Positions 1 through 6,385 of a DNA stretch of 8,868 bases are shown piece after piece (position 1 is the first letter of the stretch; the number at the start of each line of letters is the position of its first letter). The notes under the pieces were generated by a model, which saw only the letters and a program-made list of their open reading frames with translations, had not been told where the DNA came from and searched no databases. Both the position numbers and the translations under genes were made by a program. Source of the DNA: an uncultured Saprospiraceae bacterium (GTDB lineage: Bacteria > Bacteroidota > Bacteroidia > Chitinophagales > Saprospiraceae); contig CALGLY010000415.1 in assembly GCA_937959095.1 (NCBI GenBank), forward strand, positions 1 through 8,868. Reading direction: 5' to 3'.

Positions 1-118
1 TTCAAGTTTTAGGCAGTCTTATTTTTCGGATTTTTGAGGCGTGAGGAAGGCGCATAACTGGTTATACAACTAACGAACAACGATAAAAATCAGGAAAAGA
101 AGCGAATAAAACTGAATG
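1..118. repeat. Probable fold-back (imperfect inverted) repeat, cut by window edge
   Basis: The stretch reads as two imperfectly complementary arms around the small palindrome ATAACTGGTTAT (54-65). Matching blocks are TTCA with TGAA (1-4/113-116), GTTTTA with TAAAAC (6-11/107-112), TCTT with AAGA (17-20/97-100) and GATTTTT with AAAAATC (29-35/85-91). The arms diverge between these blocks, so this is an eroded palindrome, and the left end may lie outside the window. It resembles in style, but is not identical to, the better preserved fold-back element at 6191-6361. No coding sequence is convincing here; a 13-codon open tail in frame 3 (3-44) could be the end of an upstream gene but has no support. 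Confidence 0.35.
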
Positions 119-158
119 ATATTTATGAGTTGATGCACTAGCCGCTTAACAAGTAGGC

Positions 159-166
159 TAGGTTTG
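159..166 (+). promoter_or_regulatory. Candidate -7 element of the amidotransferase gene
   Basis: TAGGTTTG matches the Bacteroidota -7 consensus TAnnTTTG exactly and ends 21 nt before the ATG at 188. No TTTG-like -33 element lies at the expected distance; the nearest TTG (130-132) is 26 nt upstream. The call therefore rests on one element plus position. Confidence 0.35.
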
Positions 167-187
167 ACTGTCTTTGAAAAAGATACT

Positions 188-1018
188 ATGAAAAGGAAAC
201 TTCGTCTAGCAATATTAGACATGTACAATGGCGTATCCAACCAAGGGATGCGTTGCATTCAGGAAATCGTAGCGCGTTACGAAACCGTTTTTGATACGAC
301 TGTTTTTGATGTACGCGGCAAAGCAGCCGTTCCGAATGTTAAAGATTTTGATGTATTCATTTCCACAGGAGGCCCTGGAGATCCACTAGAAGGCGATGGG
401 ATATGGGATGCCAAGTATTATAATTGGTTGGATAGCATTTGGAACTGGAATGCACAAGCAAATTACCCGAAAAAATATGGCTTCTTCATCTGCCATTCTT
501 TCCAAATGGCTTGTCACCACTTTGAGCTAGGGCGCATCACGAAGCGAAAGTCTATGTCTTTTGGTACATTTCCAGTACATCAGACAGAGATGGGACTTAT
601 TGATCCTATCTTCGAGGGCTTAGACAATCCTTTTTGTGTAGCAGATTTCAGAGATTATCAATTCATTCAACCAAATCAGGAGCGCATTGAAGAAATGGGT
701 GCATCCATTATTACCTTAGAAAAAATACGCCCTCATGTGGCACTAGAGCGTGCTATGATGGGTATGCGTTTTTCGGAAGAATTGGTAGCCGTGCAGTTTC
801 ATCCAGAAGCAGATGCAGACGGAATGCTAATACATTTTCAGGATAAAAAACGCAAGCAAGGCATCATCGAGGAACATGGAGAAGAAAAGTACCAAAGCAT
901 GATTCGCGACCTAAAAGATCCTTCTAAAATAGAAAAGACAAACCAAACCATTATTCCTAACTTTTTGAATTTTGCAATTGAAAATTTGCAACACGTGGAG
1001 GTGATGGAATTGGTGTAA
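188..1018 (+). CDS. Class I glutamine amidotransferase-like protein (GMP synthase GATase-domain type)
   Basis: The 276-residue protein has the class I GATase fold signature. A GG-PG-containing loop lies at about 61-64. The nucleophile segment FFICHSFQMACHHF has Cys102, and the AVQFHPEAD segment supplies His205 and Glu207, so the Cys-His-Glu triad is complete. Such domains release ammonia from glutamine for a synthase partner, or act as related C-N hydrolases. No synthetase domain is fused or encoded nearby, so the acceptor reaction is unknown. The nucleophile elbow is CHSFQ and not the common CxGxQ, which suggests a divergent subgroup. An in-frame TTG at 164 would add eight residues (MTVFEKDT), but it falls inside the candidate -7 element, so the ATG at 188 is preferred. 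The gene stands alone and is closed by a strong terminator. Cytoplasmic, with no signal peptide. The family call is secure; the substrate is not known. Confidence 0.82.
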   Translation: MKRKLRLAILDMYNGVSNQGMRCIQEIVARYETVFDTTVFDVRGKAAVPNVKDFDVFISTGGPGDPLEGDGIWDAKYYNWLDSIWNWNAQANYPKKYGFFICHSFQMACHHFELGRITKRKSMSFGTFPVHQTEMGLIDPIFEGLDNPFCVADFRDYQFIQPNQERIEEMGASIITLEKIRPHVALERAMMGMRFSEELVAVQFHPEADADGMLIHFQDKKRKQGIIEEHGEEKYQSMIRDLKDPSKIEKTNQTIIPNFLNFAIENLQHVEVMELV

Positions 1019-1027
1019 AATTATAGT

Positions 1028-1064
1028 AAACAACGGATAGGTTTTGGCTTATTCGTTGTTTTTT
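1028..1064 (+). terminator. Rho-independent terminator after the amidotransferase gene
   Basis: An 11-bp stem (1029-1039 with 1050-1060, one G-T wobble) and a 10-nt loop are followed directly by a run of T to 1064. It starts 10 nt after the stop codon and separates this gene from the downstream pair. Confidence 0.82.
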
Positions 1065-1132
1065 CTCCTCATTTCTTGAAGACTGTTAGCTTACTTCAAA
1101 AAAAATGTCAAGCAACTTATTATTAAAACTCC

Positions 1133-1140
1133 TATTTTTG
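1133..1140 (+). promoter_or_regulatory. Candidate -7 element of the small-protein/HNH cassette
   Basis: TATTTTTG matches TAnnTTTG exactly and ends 14 nt before the ATG at 1155, which implies a very short 5' leader. No good -33 TTTG is visible at the usual spacing. The terminator just upstream means the cassette needs its own promoter, which supports the call. Confidence 0.45.
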
Positions 1141-1154
1141 CACAAAGCAAACGC

Positions 1155-1553
1155 ATGGAAGTAGCAAATCAAATACGGCACGATATTGTAAAACTCCTAT
1201 TCGACCTCTCTGATGTTGAATCTTTATTGTCTATTAAGCAACAACTTCAAATTGCTCTATCCATAAAACAAGAGAAGCAACAAAGCCAATTAGAATTAGC
1301 CCTTTTGCAGCAATTAAATACAGAATGTGTACTATCTGAAAAAGATTGGGAACGTTTCCAAATATTGATAAGCAAACGCGATAATAACTCTATAAAAAAT
1401 AGCGAGAAAAAAGAACTTGATGCGCTTATCAAAGCAGAAGAAATTTTGCGCGTAAAACGAGTACAATTATTAGGCGCGCTTTCAGAGGTAAAACAAGTAC
1501 CCCTTTTGCAATTAATGCAACAACTCGACCTACAACCCCCTGCAAATGGCTAG
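1155..1553 (+). CDS. Small helical protein of unknown function, partner of the HNH endonuclease
   Basis: The 132-residue protein is almost entirely predicted helix and is rich in Gln, Glu, Lys and Leu. An amphipathic N-terminal half (about 1-60) is followed by a segment with DWERFQILISKRDN and KKELDALIKAEEILRVKR (about 79-102), then a short conserved-looking tail, LLQLMQQLDLQPP. No signal peptide, membrane segment or catalytic motif is visible. Its last 8 nt overlap the start of the HNH gene (ATG at 1546, this stop at 1551-1553), so the two are very likely co-translated. From memory, similar small proteins with an E-x-L-x-x-L-x-x-x-x-E-x-x-x-x-K-R-like segment precede this HNH type in cyanobacteria and other bacteria; I could not check this. 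A regulator, antitoxin-like or DNA-recognition role is inference from context only. Confidence 0.8.
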   Translation: MEVANQIRHDIVKLLFDLSDVESLLSIKQQLQIALSIKQEKQQSQLELALLQQLNTECVLSEKDWERFQILISKRDNNSIKNSEKKELDALIKAEEILRVKRVQLLGALSEVKQVPLLQLMQQLDLQPPANG

Positions 1554-1971
1554 AAGTTATCTCTCCAAAACTATAAAACAATTAGTGCGGGAACGAGCGA
1601 AGGACTGTTGCGAATATTGTCTTGCATTAAGCACATTTGCTTTTCATCCTTTTGCTATCGAACATATTATTCCATTGATTGCTGACGGCACAAATGCTGT
1701 TGAAAACCTCGCGCTTGCTTGCCAACATTGCAATAATTGTAAGTATAATAAAACGACTGCTTTCGATCCTCTTTCCAAAGAAACGGCACGACTATATCAC
1801 CCAAGAGAAGATGAATGGACAGACCATTTTATGTGGAGTTCTGATTTTTTGACGATTATTGGCATTAGTGCAATTGGCAGAGCTACGATTACTTGCTTGA
1901 AAATGAATCGTGTTGAAGCTATAAATTTACGAGCAGCGTTATCTGCATATGGGGTGCATCCGCCTTTTTAA
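1546..1971 (+). CDS. HNH endonuclease family protein
   Basis: The 141-residue protein carries a zinc-supported HNH (beta-beta-alpha-metal) nuclease core. The zinc ligands are CxxC (Cys22, Cys25) and CxxCN (Cys59, Cys62). Between them is the IEHIIP motif with the probable catalytic His40, then Asn54 in ENLALAC and Asn63 after the second CxxC. The N-terminus (RSYLSKTIKQLVRERA) and the C-terminal block, where a HPR-x4-W-x2-HF motif runs into GRATITCLKMNR, fit a recurring stand-alone HNH subfamily and not the Cas9 or homing-endonuclease types. It should cut DNA in the cytoplasm; specificity is unknown. The start is fixed by the 8-nt overlap with the upstream gene. The stop is only 9 nt from the convergent glycosyltransferase gene, and no proper terminator lies between them, only an A/T-rich TTTTTAAAAA (1965-1974). 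Mobile, defence and housekeeping-repair roles are all possible. Confidence 0.85.
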   Translation: MARSYLSKTIKQLVRERAKDCCEYCLALSTFAFHPFAIEHIIPLIADGTNAVENLALACQHCNNCKYNKTTAFDPLSKETARLYHPREDEWTDHFMWSSDFLTIIGISAIGRATITCLKMNRVEAINLRAALSAYGVHPPF

Positions 1972-1980
1972 AAATTTCCC

Positions 1981-3105
1981 TCAAAAAAGCTCCTCCAACC
2001 GCTCCACCAGCATTTCCCAAGAAAAACGTTTTTTGCCCTCTTGCACGCCTTTTATAAAGTCTGCTTCTTTATTCTCTTTATAAAATTGGACGATTGCATT
2101 CGCGATTGAACCAGCATCTACCTCCGTGACATAGCCCGCTTTTTCGTGAGGTACGATTTCTGGTAAGCCGCCTACTTTGGTGACGACCATTGGTTTTTCA
2201 AAATGATAGGCTAATTGCGAAATGCCGCTTTGTGTAGCCGTTTTGTAGGACTGCACCACTAAGTCTGCTGCCCCAAAGTAATAGCGTACTTCATCATTGG
2301 CAATGAATTTGGTATGCAGAATTAAGGATTTCCGAACACCTGCTTCGTCTATTTGCTGCTGATACGTTTCTTCGCCTCCATAAAATTCGCCTGCTACAAT
2401 TAGTTTGATGCCGAGTTCCCGAATTCTAGCATCGCGCATCGCATCTATCAGCAAATCCAAACCTTTGTAGGCTCGAATGAAACCAAAGAATAAGATGTAT
2501 TTTCGATCTGCTTCTAATTGTAAATGTTTTCGGGCAAGCTGCTTTTCTACGAGTTCGCCATAGCTATCATAAATAGGGTGAGCTGCATGAACGATTGACT
2601 TTTGCTCATCCATTTTCCTCAAGTCATCTCCTACCGATTCGGATAGCACCAAAAAAGCATCCGATGATTTTACGAAATAATTAGCTAAGGTTTCATCGCC
2701 TATGCGATGTTCATGTGGAATGATATTATGTACCAAGCCCACAATGCGCGCTCCTGCTTTACGACGGACAATGCGACAAATAGTACCAAGACAAGGTGCC
2801 ATAAAGGGTAACCAAAACGCACAAATTACAATATCGGGTTTAGTATGGGCGATTCGGTTTCCTGCTTGTTGCCAATTGATCGGATTGATGGAGTTCATTA
2901 GGACTTCAATCTTTAAATCATCTGGTGCAGGATCTTCGGAATATTGTGTTTTTCCAGGGAATAAAAAATTAGGATACTGCAACGAAAAGGTATGCATCGT
3001 CACCTGATAGCCTTGGGCTTGCAGTGCTTGTGCGAGGCGTTCATTGAAAGCCGCTAATCCTCCTCGTAAGGGATAGACAGGACCGAGTAAAGCTATTTCT
3101 TTCAA
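1981..3105 (-). CDS. GT-B fold glycosyltransferase (GT4-like)
   Basis: Read from the TTG at 3105, the product is 374 residues and begins MKEIALLGPVYPLRGG, the natural N-terminus of this family, with a glycine-rich acceptor-side loop (RGG, 14-16). The C-terminal Rossmann domain has FGFIRAYKGLDLL (from 207), TATQSGISQLAY (289-300) and GGLPEIV (312-318), the usual nucleotide-sugar site. The common E-x7-E pair of GT4 enzymes is replaced around QSGISQ, which I believe is usual for one Bacteroidota subgroup. It should transfer a sugar from an activated donor, probably in surface polysaccharide or glycolipid synthesis, at the cytoplasmic membrane face; the substrate cannot be told. No in-frame ATG exists near the N-terminus. 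A longer reading from a TTG at 3165 (394 residues) would be encoded by the repeat at 3148-3343 and is unlikely. A weak -7-like TACTATTC lies at 3121-3128. Confidence 0.85.
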   Translation of the reverse strand: MKEIALLGPVYPLRGGLAAFNERLAQALQAQGYQVTMHTFSLQYPNFLFPGKTQYSEDPAPDDLKIEVLMNSINPINWQQAGNRIAHTKPDIVICAFWLPFMAPCLGTICRIVRRKAGARIVGLVHNIIPHEHRIGDETLANYFVKSSDAFLVLSESVGDDLRKMDEQKSIVHAAHPIYDSYGELVEKQLARKHLQLEADRKYILFFGFIRAYKGLDLLIDAMRDARIRELGIKLIVAGEFYGGEETYQQQIDEAGVRKSLILHTKFIANDEVRYYFGAADLVVQSYKTATQSGISQLAYHFEKPMVVTKVGGLPEIVPHEKAGYVTEVDAGSIANAIVQFYKENKEADFIKGVQEGKKRFSWEMLVERLEELF

Positions 3106-3147
3106 GCTATTTTTTTTGATGAATAGTAAGTGGTTACTACTAAGCTT

Positions 3148-3343
3148 AAGCCCAACGGGCTTCAATCATTAACGTTGAGTAACACTCAACGTTATTTTCA
3201 GTAACCTACTGTAGCCCTGAATGGGCGAAATCTAGTACAAAATATTGATTTCGCCCATTCAGGGCTAGACGATGTTTTACTTTTGTGCATCAAGTTTCAC
3301 TTGTCCCGTATAGTTGTCGGGATGATGCAAGCCCGTTGGGCTT
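3148..3343. repeat. Composite palindromic element with inverted ends (REPIN/MITE-like)
   Basis: The ends are 22-bp inverted repeats (3148-3169 and 3322-3343, 20 of 22 matching), each centred on a small hairpin: AAGCCCAACGGGCTT on the left and its complement on the right. Nested inside are a perfect 10-bp-stem hairpin (3171-3193, arms AACGTTGAGT/ACTCAACGTT, 3-nt loop) and a perfect 21-bp-stem hairpin (3212-3232 with 3247-3267, 14-nt loop). A third, branched structure has TGCATC/GATGCA (3286-3291/3324-3329) enclosing CAAGT/ACTTG and TCCCG/CGGGA. No ORF lies inside. This architecture suits a non-autonomous element moved by a Y1-type (IS200/RAYT) transposase encoded elsewhere, though that is inference. 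It also separates two genes on the minus strand and may act as a transcript end or processing site. Confidence 0.7.
3212..3267. repeat. Perfect 21-bp inverted repeat (long hairpin)
   Basis: Arms 3212-3232 and 3247-3267 are exactly complementary; the left arm begins TAGCCCTGAATGGGCGAAAT. The loop is 14 nt. It is the strongest single hairpin in the window and lies inside the composite element. No T-tract follows it on either strand, so a classical terminator is unlikely. Confidence 0.85.
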
Positions 3344-3399
3344 AGTGACCATATCTCTGAGTAATAACAATAAATCTTACTCCTGAACTCCTTTACAAA

Positions 3400-6012
3400 T
3401 TACAACAAAAAGCGATAAGTCCACTTCAACAAAAAGATATTCGTCGCTTTTTCCGAAAATAAATTATCGCCTAAGCTTGGCAATAAATCATCCGCAGGAT
3501 TGCCGAAAGCAGTTGTGCCTTGAGACCATACCAAGTACAATTCCGAACCAGGCACATATTCCCAACGGGCTACTAAATTGGAACGAAACTGAATGAAATT
3601 AAAATCAGGATCGCCAATAGAATAGTCAGTGATGCCGTCGCCCGTGTGATCAATAGCATAGCCGCCATCAAAAAACTCGGTATTAAGTAACTCAAAACGA
3701 TCTTCGATGCGCTTTTCCAACGGATTGACAATGTGTTTGAACGTAGAGTAGCGTCCGCGCGAAATGAAAGGCTGCCCATAGTATTGAATCGTGAGGTCGG
3801 GGGTAATGTTATAGTTTAAACGTGCTGTCATACTAAGGGTATGTTGATCGAGACTCCCCATAAGATAGGTTTCCTTATCTTGAAAATCAAGAATGTCCAC
3901 ATACTGCAATTGCCTACGAATATGTACTAAATTAGGACTCAAGCTAATATTAAGCGCATTGGTTGGCTGAATAGTTGCGTTCAAACCAATAATACGAAAT
4001 TTCACCGCTTCTCGCTCTGCATTTCCAAGCGTCCAATTTGCTCCAAAAAAGATTTTTTTGCGCTGATTGCTACTGAAGAAACCTGACCAACCCAAGGCTC
4101 TATCTAAGCGCAAGGTAGGCCCACCCCGTAGTGCATAGTTAGATAAATCGCGCAATTCGCTAAAAATACTTGTGAAAACTGTCCAATAATTCTTGAACTC
4201 CATATAGTGTTCTAAGCTCGCATTTTGATAGAGGTGTTGCCCGCCAAAGTCCCAACGTGCGCTCGTGCGTGCACCAAAAGCCATCGTTCGAAAAGCAGAA
4301 AAGGGTTTCACAATGCTGTATCTTATGCCGCCGGATGTATTTATTTCATCTGCATTCCGAAGAAAGCCCACATCATTCGTTTCAAAACCTGGTGTTCGCC
4401 AATTGAAGTCTACATCATAATTGAGGTTACCACCTGTTTTCGCTACACGTAGTGCGCCAGCATTTCCAGCAAGCGAGCGCGCATTTTCATCTACTGAAAG
4501 ATGACTTGCATCGGGACGTTGGAAGTTATGTGTGAGGCTTTTTTGCGTATTCAAAATAGCCGTTTCGCTTCCATTCACTTGACTAAATAAGGTGCGTCCA
4601 GATACGACCCACTGCGCTGTTCCCCAACGATGTCTAAAATCCAAGCCACCCGAGTAAGCAGATTTATGGAGAAAGTCCAATCCTGTACCTTCCAATGCGC
4701 GATTGGTAGCCGTCAGCATGCCGCCTACGTAGGTATTTCCTTCATTAAAATCCTGCTGCAAGCGCGTGACCGCATAGCTCGTGAGTGGCTCGATGAGTTC
4801 TTCGCGTTCTTCTCCATTGTTGTCAATAGTAGCGTACTCCTTAGCGGTTACACTTTCCAACAAGCCGATAGAAAGTCCTTTGGTGGTTTTGCCACTAAAT
4901 TTTGCCGCACCTAGTATCGAAGTATTGGATGGTACATCGGCATATTCTCCATCTTCTAAACTAGGATGGCCATTCGGGTTGCCGCCAATACGACGCGAGT
5001 AAAAGAGGGTATTATTATTGTTTCGTTCTGCTATCGAGTAATCAAAAATATTTCGATTCTCGATAAAAAACGGGCGACGTTCCGAGAAAAAGACCTGAAA
5101 ACCATCCAAAGCCACCACCGAAGGATCGGCTTCTACTTGCCCAAAATCGGGATTGATAGTAAAGTCTAAAACCAAGTCGCTGGTGATGCCTATTTTTCCA
5201 TCCACACCACCCGAAAGGCGTGTATCCGAACCCGTAGCATAAGGATTGCCTTCTATGGCTTCCGAGTTTTCTAGTTGTGCTACCACATAAGGTTGAATCT
5301 CGATTTGCTTTTGTGTTTTTAACCCTTTCAAGCCGCGCAATTCTCCGAAGGCACTCACCCACACGCCTGCATTTTGTGGAATAGGTTGCCAAGTAGAACG
5401 TTCCTCATTTCTGAAAATACGACGTGTGCTTTGCAGCCCCCACACTTGTTCTTCTTTGTCGGCATAGCGGAGTTGACTCAATGGGATTCTCATTTCTGCT
5501 GTCCAGCCTTTATCGTCTACATTGGTTTTGGAAAACCAAATCGGATTCCAGCTCGTATCCCAATTTTGTCCATCATTCGATACGAATTCATCGCCACGTA
5601 CTCCCGATGCAGAAATGGTGAACGAGAATGCAGTACGTTTATCAAAGTAGCTATCAATGTTTATTTCCACCCAATCGCCATCAAAACCATCGCGACGACT
5701 CATGCGCTTTACTATTTTGTCTGGTTCGGTATCGAAACAGCGATAGGCTAGATAGAGATTTTCATCATCGTAGAGTACCTTGAAGCTGGTTTGTTGTAAA
5801 GGAGCGATCCCGAATTCGGGTTGGTGCTGTGTGTATTCCCCACTCCAAGCTACGCTTTTCCAGCTTTCATCATCTAGCAGACCATCTATAGTTGGGCTTT
5901 TGCCTGTTATTTTTTTCGTATCATAAATGGAAGTAGGAATTTCATCGAGACTTTGGGCTATTAAAGAAAGGTTTATAGAAAGGGTAAGTAGTGCAAGTAA
6001 AAGATGTTTCAT
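3400..6012 (-). CDS. DUF5916 outer-membrane beta-barrel protein with CBM9-like N-terminal domain
   Basis: The 870-residue protein starts with a Sec signal peptide (about 1-19, MKHLLLALLTLSINLSLIA, then QS). Residues about 36-230 form a CBM9-like/DOMON-type beta-sandwich (TIDGLLDDESW, VLYDDENLYLAYRCFD, EMRIPLSQLRY). The rest is DUF5916, with hallmark segments LDFTINPDFGQVEADPS (282-298) and FFSERRPFFIENRNIF (308-323), followed by alternating hydrophobic/polar strands typical of an outer-membrane barrel and ending near WTYRF. Length and layout are normal for the family. It should sit in the outer membrane; function is not established for the family, and binding or uptake of a carbohydrate or other polymer is a guess from the N-terminal domain. 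It is transcribed alone from a good promoter at 6048-6078. The next minus-strand gene is almost 300 bp downstream across the composite repeat, so co-transcription is doubtful. Confidence 0.9.
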   Translation of the reverse strand: MKHLLLALLTLSINLSLIAQSLDEIPTSIYDTKKITGKSPTIDGLLDDESWKSVAWSGEYTQHQPEFGIAPLQQTSFKVLYDDENLYLAYRCFDTEPDKIVKRMSRRDGFDGDWVEINIDSYFDKRTAFSFTISASGVRGDEFVSNDGQNWDTSWNPIWFSKTNVDDKGWTAEMRIPLSQLRYADKEEQVWGLQSTRRIFRNEERSTWQPIPQNAGVWVSAFGELRGLKGLKTQKQIEIQPYVVAQLENSEAIEGNPYATGSDTRLSGGVDGKIGITSDLVLDFTINPDFGQVEADPSVVALDGFQVFFSERRPFFIENRNIFDYSIAERNNNNTLFYSRRIGGNPNGHPSLEDGEYADVPSNTSILGAAKFSGKTTKGLSIGLLESVTAKEYATIDNNGEEREELIEPLTSYAVTRLQQDFNEGNTYVGGMLTATNRALEGTGLDFLHKSAYSGGLDFRHRWGTAQWVVSGRTLFSQVNGSETAILNTQKSLTHNFQRPDASHLSVDENARSLAGNAGALRVAKTGGNLNYDVDFNWRTPGFETNDVGFLRNADEINTSGGIRYSIVKPFSAFRTMAFGARTSARWDFGGQHLYQNASLEHYMEFKNYWTVFTSIFSELRDLSNYALRGGPTLRLDRALGWSGFFSSNQRKKIFFGANWTLGNAEREAVKFRIIGLNATIQPTNALNISLSPNLVHIRRQLQYVDILDFQDKETYLMGSLDQHTLSMTARLNYNITPDLTIQYYGQPFISRGRYSTFKHIVNPLEKRIEDRFELLNTEFFDGGYAIDHTGDGITDYSIGDPDFNFIQFRSNLVARWEYVPGSELYLVWSQGTTAFGNPADDLLPSLGDNLFSEKATNIFLLKWTYRFLL

Positions 6013-6047
6013 TGTTGAGTGATTTCGATCAAGTATTTTATTTCGTG

Positions 6048-6078
6048 CAAAAGTAGATTTTTTGTAAAGAAGATGAAA
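6048..6078 (-). promoter_or_regulatory. Bacteroidota-type promoter of the DUF5916 gene
   Basis: On the minus strand, TACTTTTG (6055-6048) matches the TAnnTTTG -7 element exactly. Nineteen nt upstream is TTTC (6078-6075), a one-mismatch -33 TTTG. Transcription would begin near 6042, giving a leader of about 30 nt before the ATG at 6012. Confidence 0.6.
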
Positions 6079-6190
6079 CGTAAAAACGAAATCCCTAAGA
6101 AATTATCCTATATTTCAGATAAACTTTACGTTCTCGAAGCAATTTCGTGGACAAAGAAAAAAGAGACCGTCTAAATGTTAGGATATTTAT

Positions 6191-6361
6191 GTCCTAGTGC
6201 TTTGGCAAGTATGAGCGGGTAGCTTGCGCGTGTTTTTTTGCTAATCTAGGCGCAAAATTTGGAACATAACGGCTTATGAAACCGAATTTTGTAACGAAGA
6301 GTAGTGGAAAAAGACCGACCAATGATTACTCCTCATTTCATACTTGACAAATCACTAGGAC
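6191..6361. mobile_element. MITE-like fold-back element, 171 bp
   Basis: The ends are 24-bp inverted repeats, 6191-6214 and 6338-6361, matching at 22 of 24 positions (GTCCTAGTG at the outer end, CAAGTATGA at the inner end). Complementarity continues in eroded form through the arms and is strong again at the centre: 6253-6262 pairs with 6282-6291 (one G-T) and 6265-6269 with 6274-6278 (CATAA/TTATG, 4-nt loop). The centres of the outer and inner palindromes nearly coincide, so the whole element is one long imperfect palindrome. It carries no ORF. A TTA lies close to each end (6187-6189 and 6362-6364), a possible but weak target duplication. It lies 24 bp upstream of the DinB-like gene. The parent transposase is unknown. 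Confidence 0.7.
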
Positions 6362-6369
6362 TTACGTTG
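6344..6369 (+). promoter_or_regulatory. Possible promoter of the DinB-like gene
   Basis: TTG (6344-6346, within CTTGACA) is followed after 16 nt by TACGTTG (6363-6369), a partial match to TAnnTTTG, ending 16 nt before the ATG at 6386. The spacing is slightly short and the -7 match imperfect. The upstream half lies inside the right terminal repeat of the fold-back element. Confidence 0.25.
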
Positions 6370-6385
6370 CCTTAAAATAAAAGCG

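Noticed and set aside
3..44. Open tail in frame 3 (QVLGSLIFRIFEA) as the end of an upstream gene
   Set aside because: Thirteen codons cannot be distinguished from chance, and the same bases fit a palindromic repeat arm.
70..258. 62-codon minus-strand open frame over the amidotransferase start
   Set aside because: It overlaps the well-supported gene at 188-1018, has no family-like motifs and no promoter, and its residue mix looks like an antisense shadow.
1965..1974. TTTTTAAAAA as a bidirectional terminator between the convergent genes
   Set aside because: There is no GC-containing stem next to it; an A/T palindrome of this size is expected by chance.
3148..3343. CRISPR array or attC-type cassette site
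   Set aside because: The repeats are inverted and of different sequence, with no regular spacers and no integrase or cas genes.
5042..5392. 116-codon minus-strand open frame inside the DUF5916 gene
   Set aside because: It lies in another frame of a strongly supported gene; the Arg/Gly/Ser-rich product shows no family features.
5374..5751. 125-codon plus-strand open frame opposite the DUF5916 gene
   Set aside because: It is antisense to conserved DUF5916 codons, with no sign of its own promoter or motif.
6077..6132. AACGTAAA ... TTTACGTT inverted repeat (8 bp, 40-nt gap) upstream of the DUF5916 gene
   Set aside because: Short arms far apart in A/T-rich DNA; no further complementarity links them to an element or operator.
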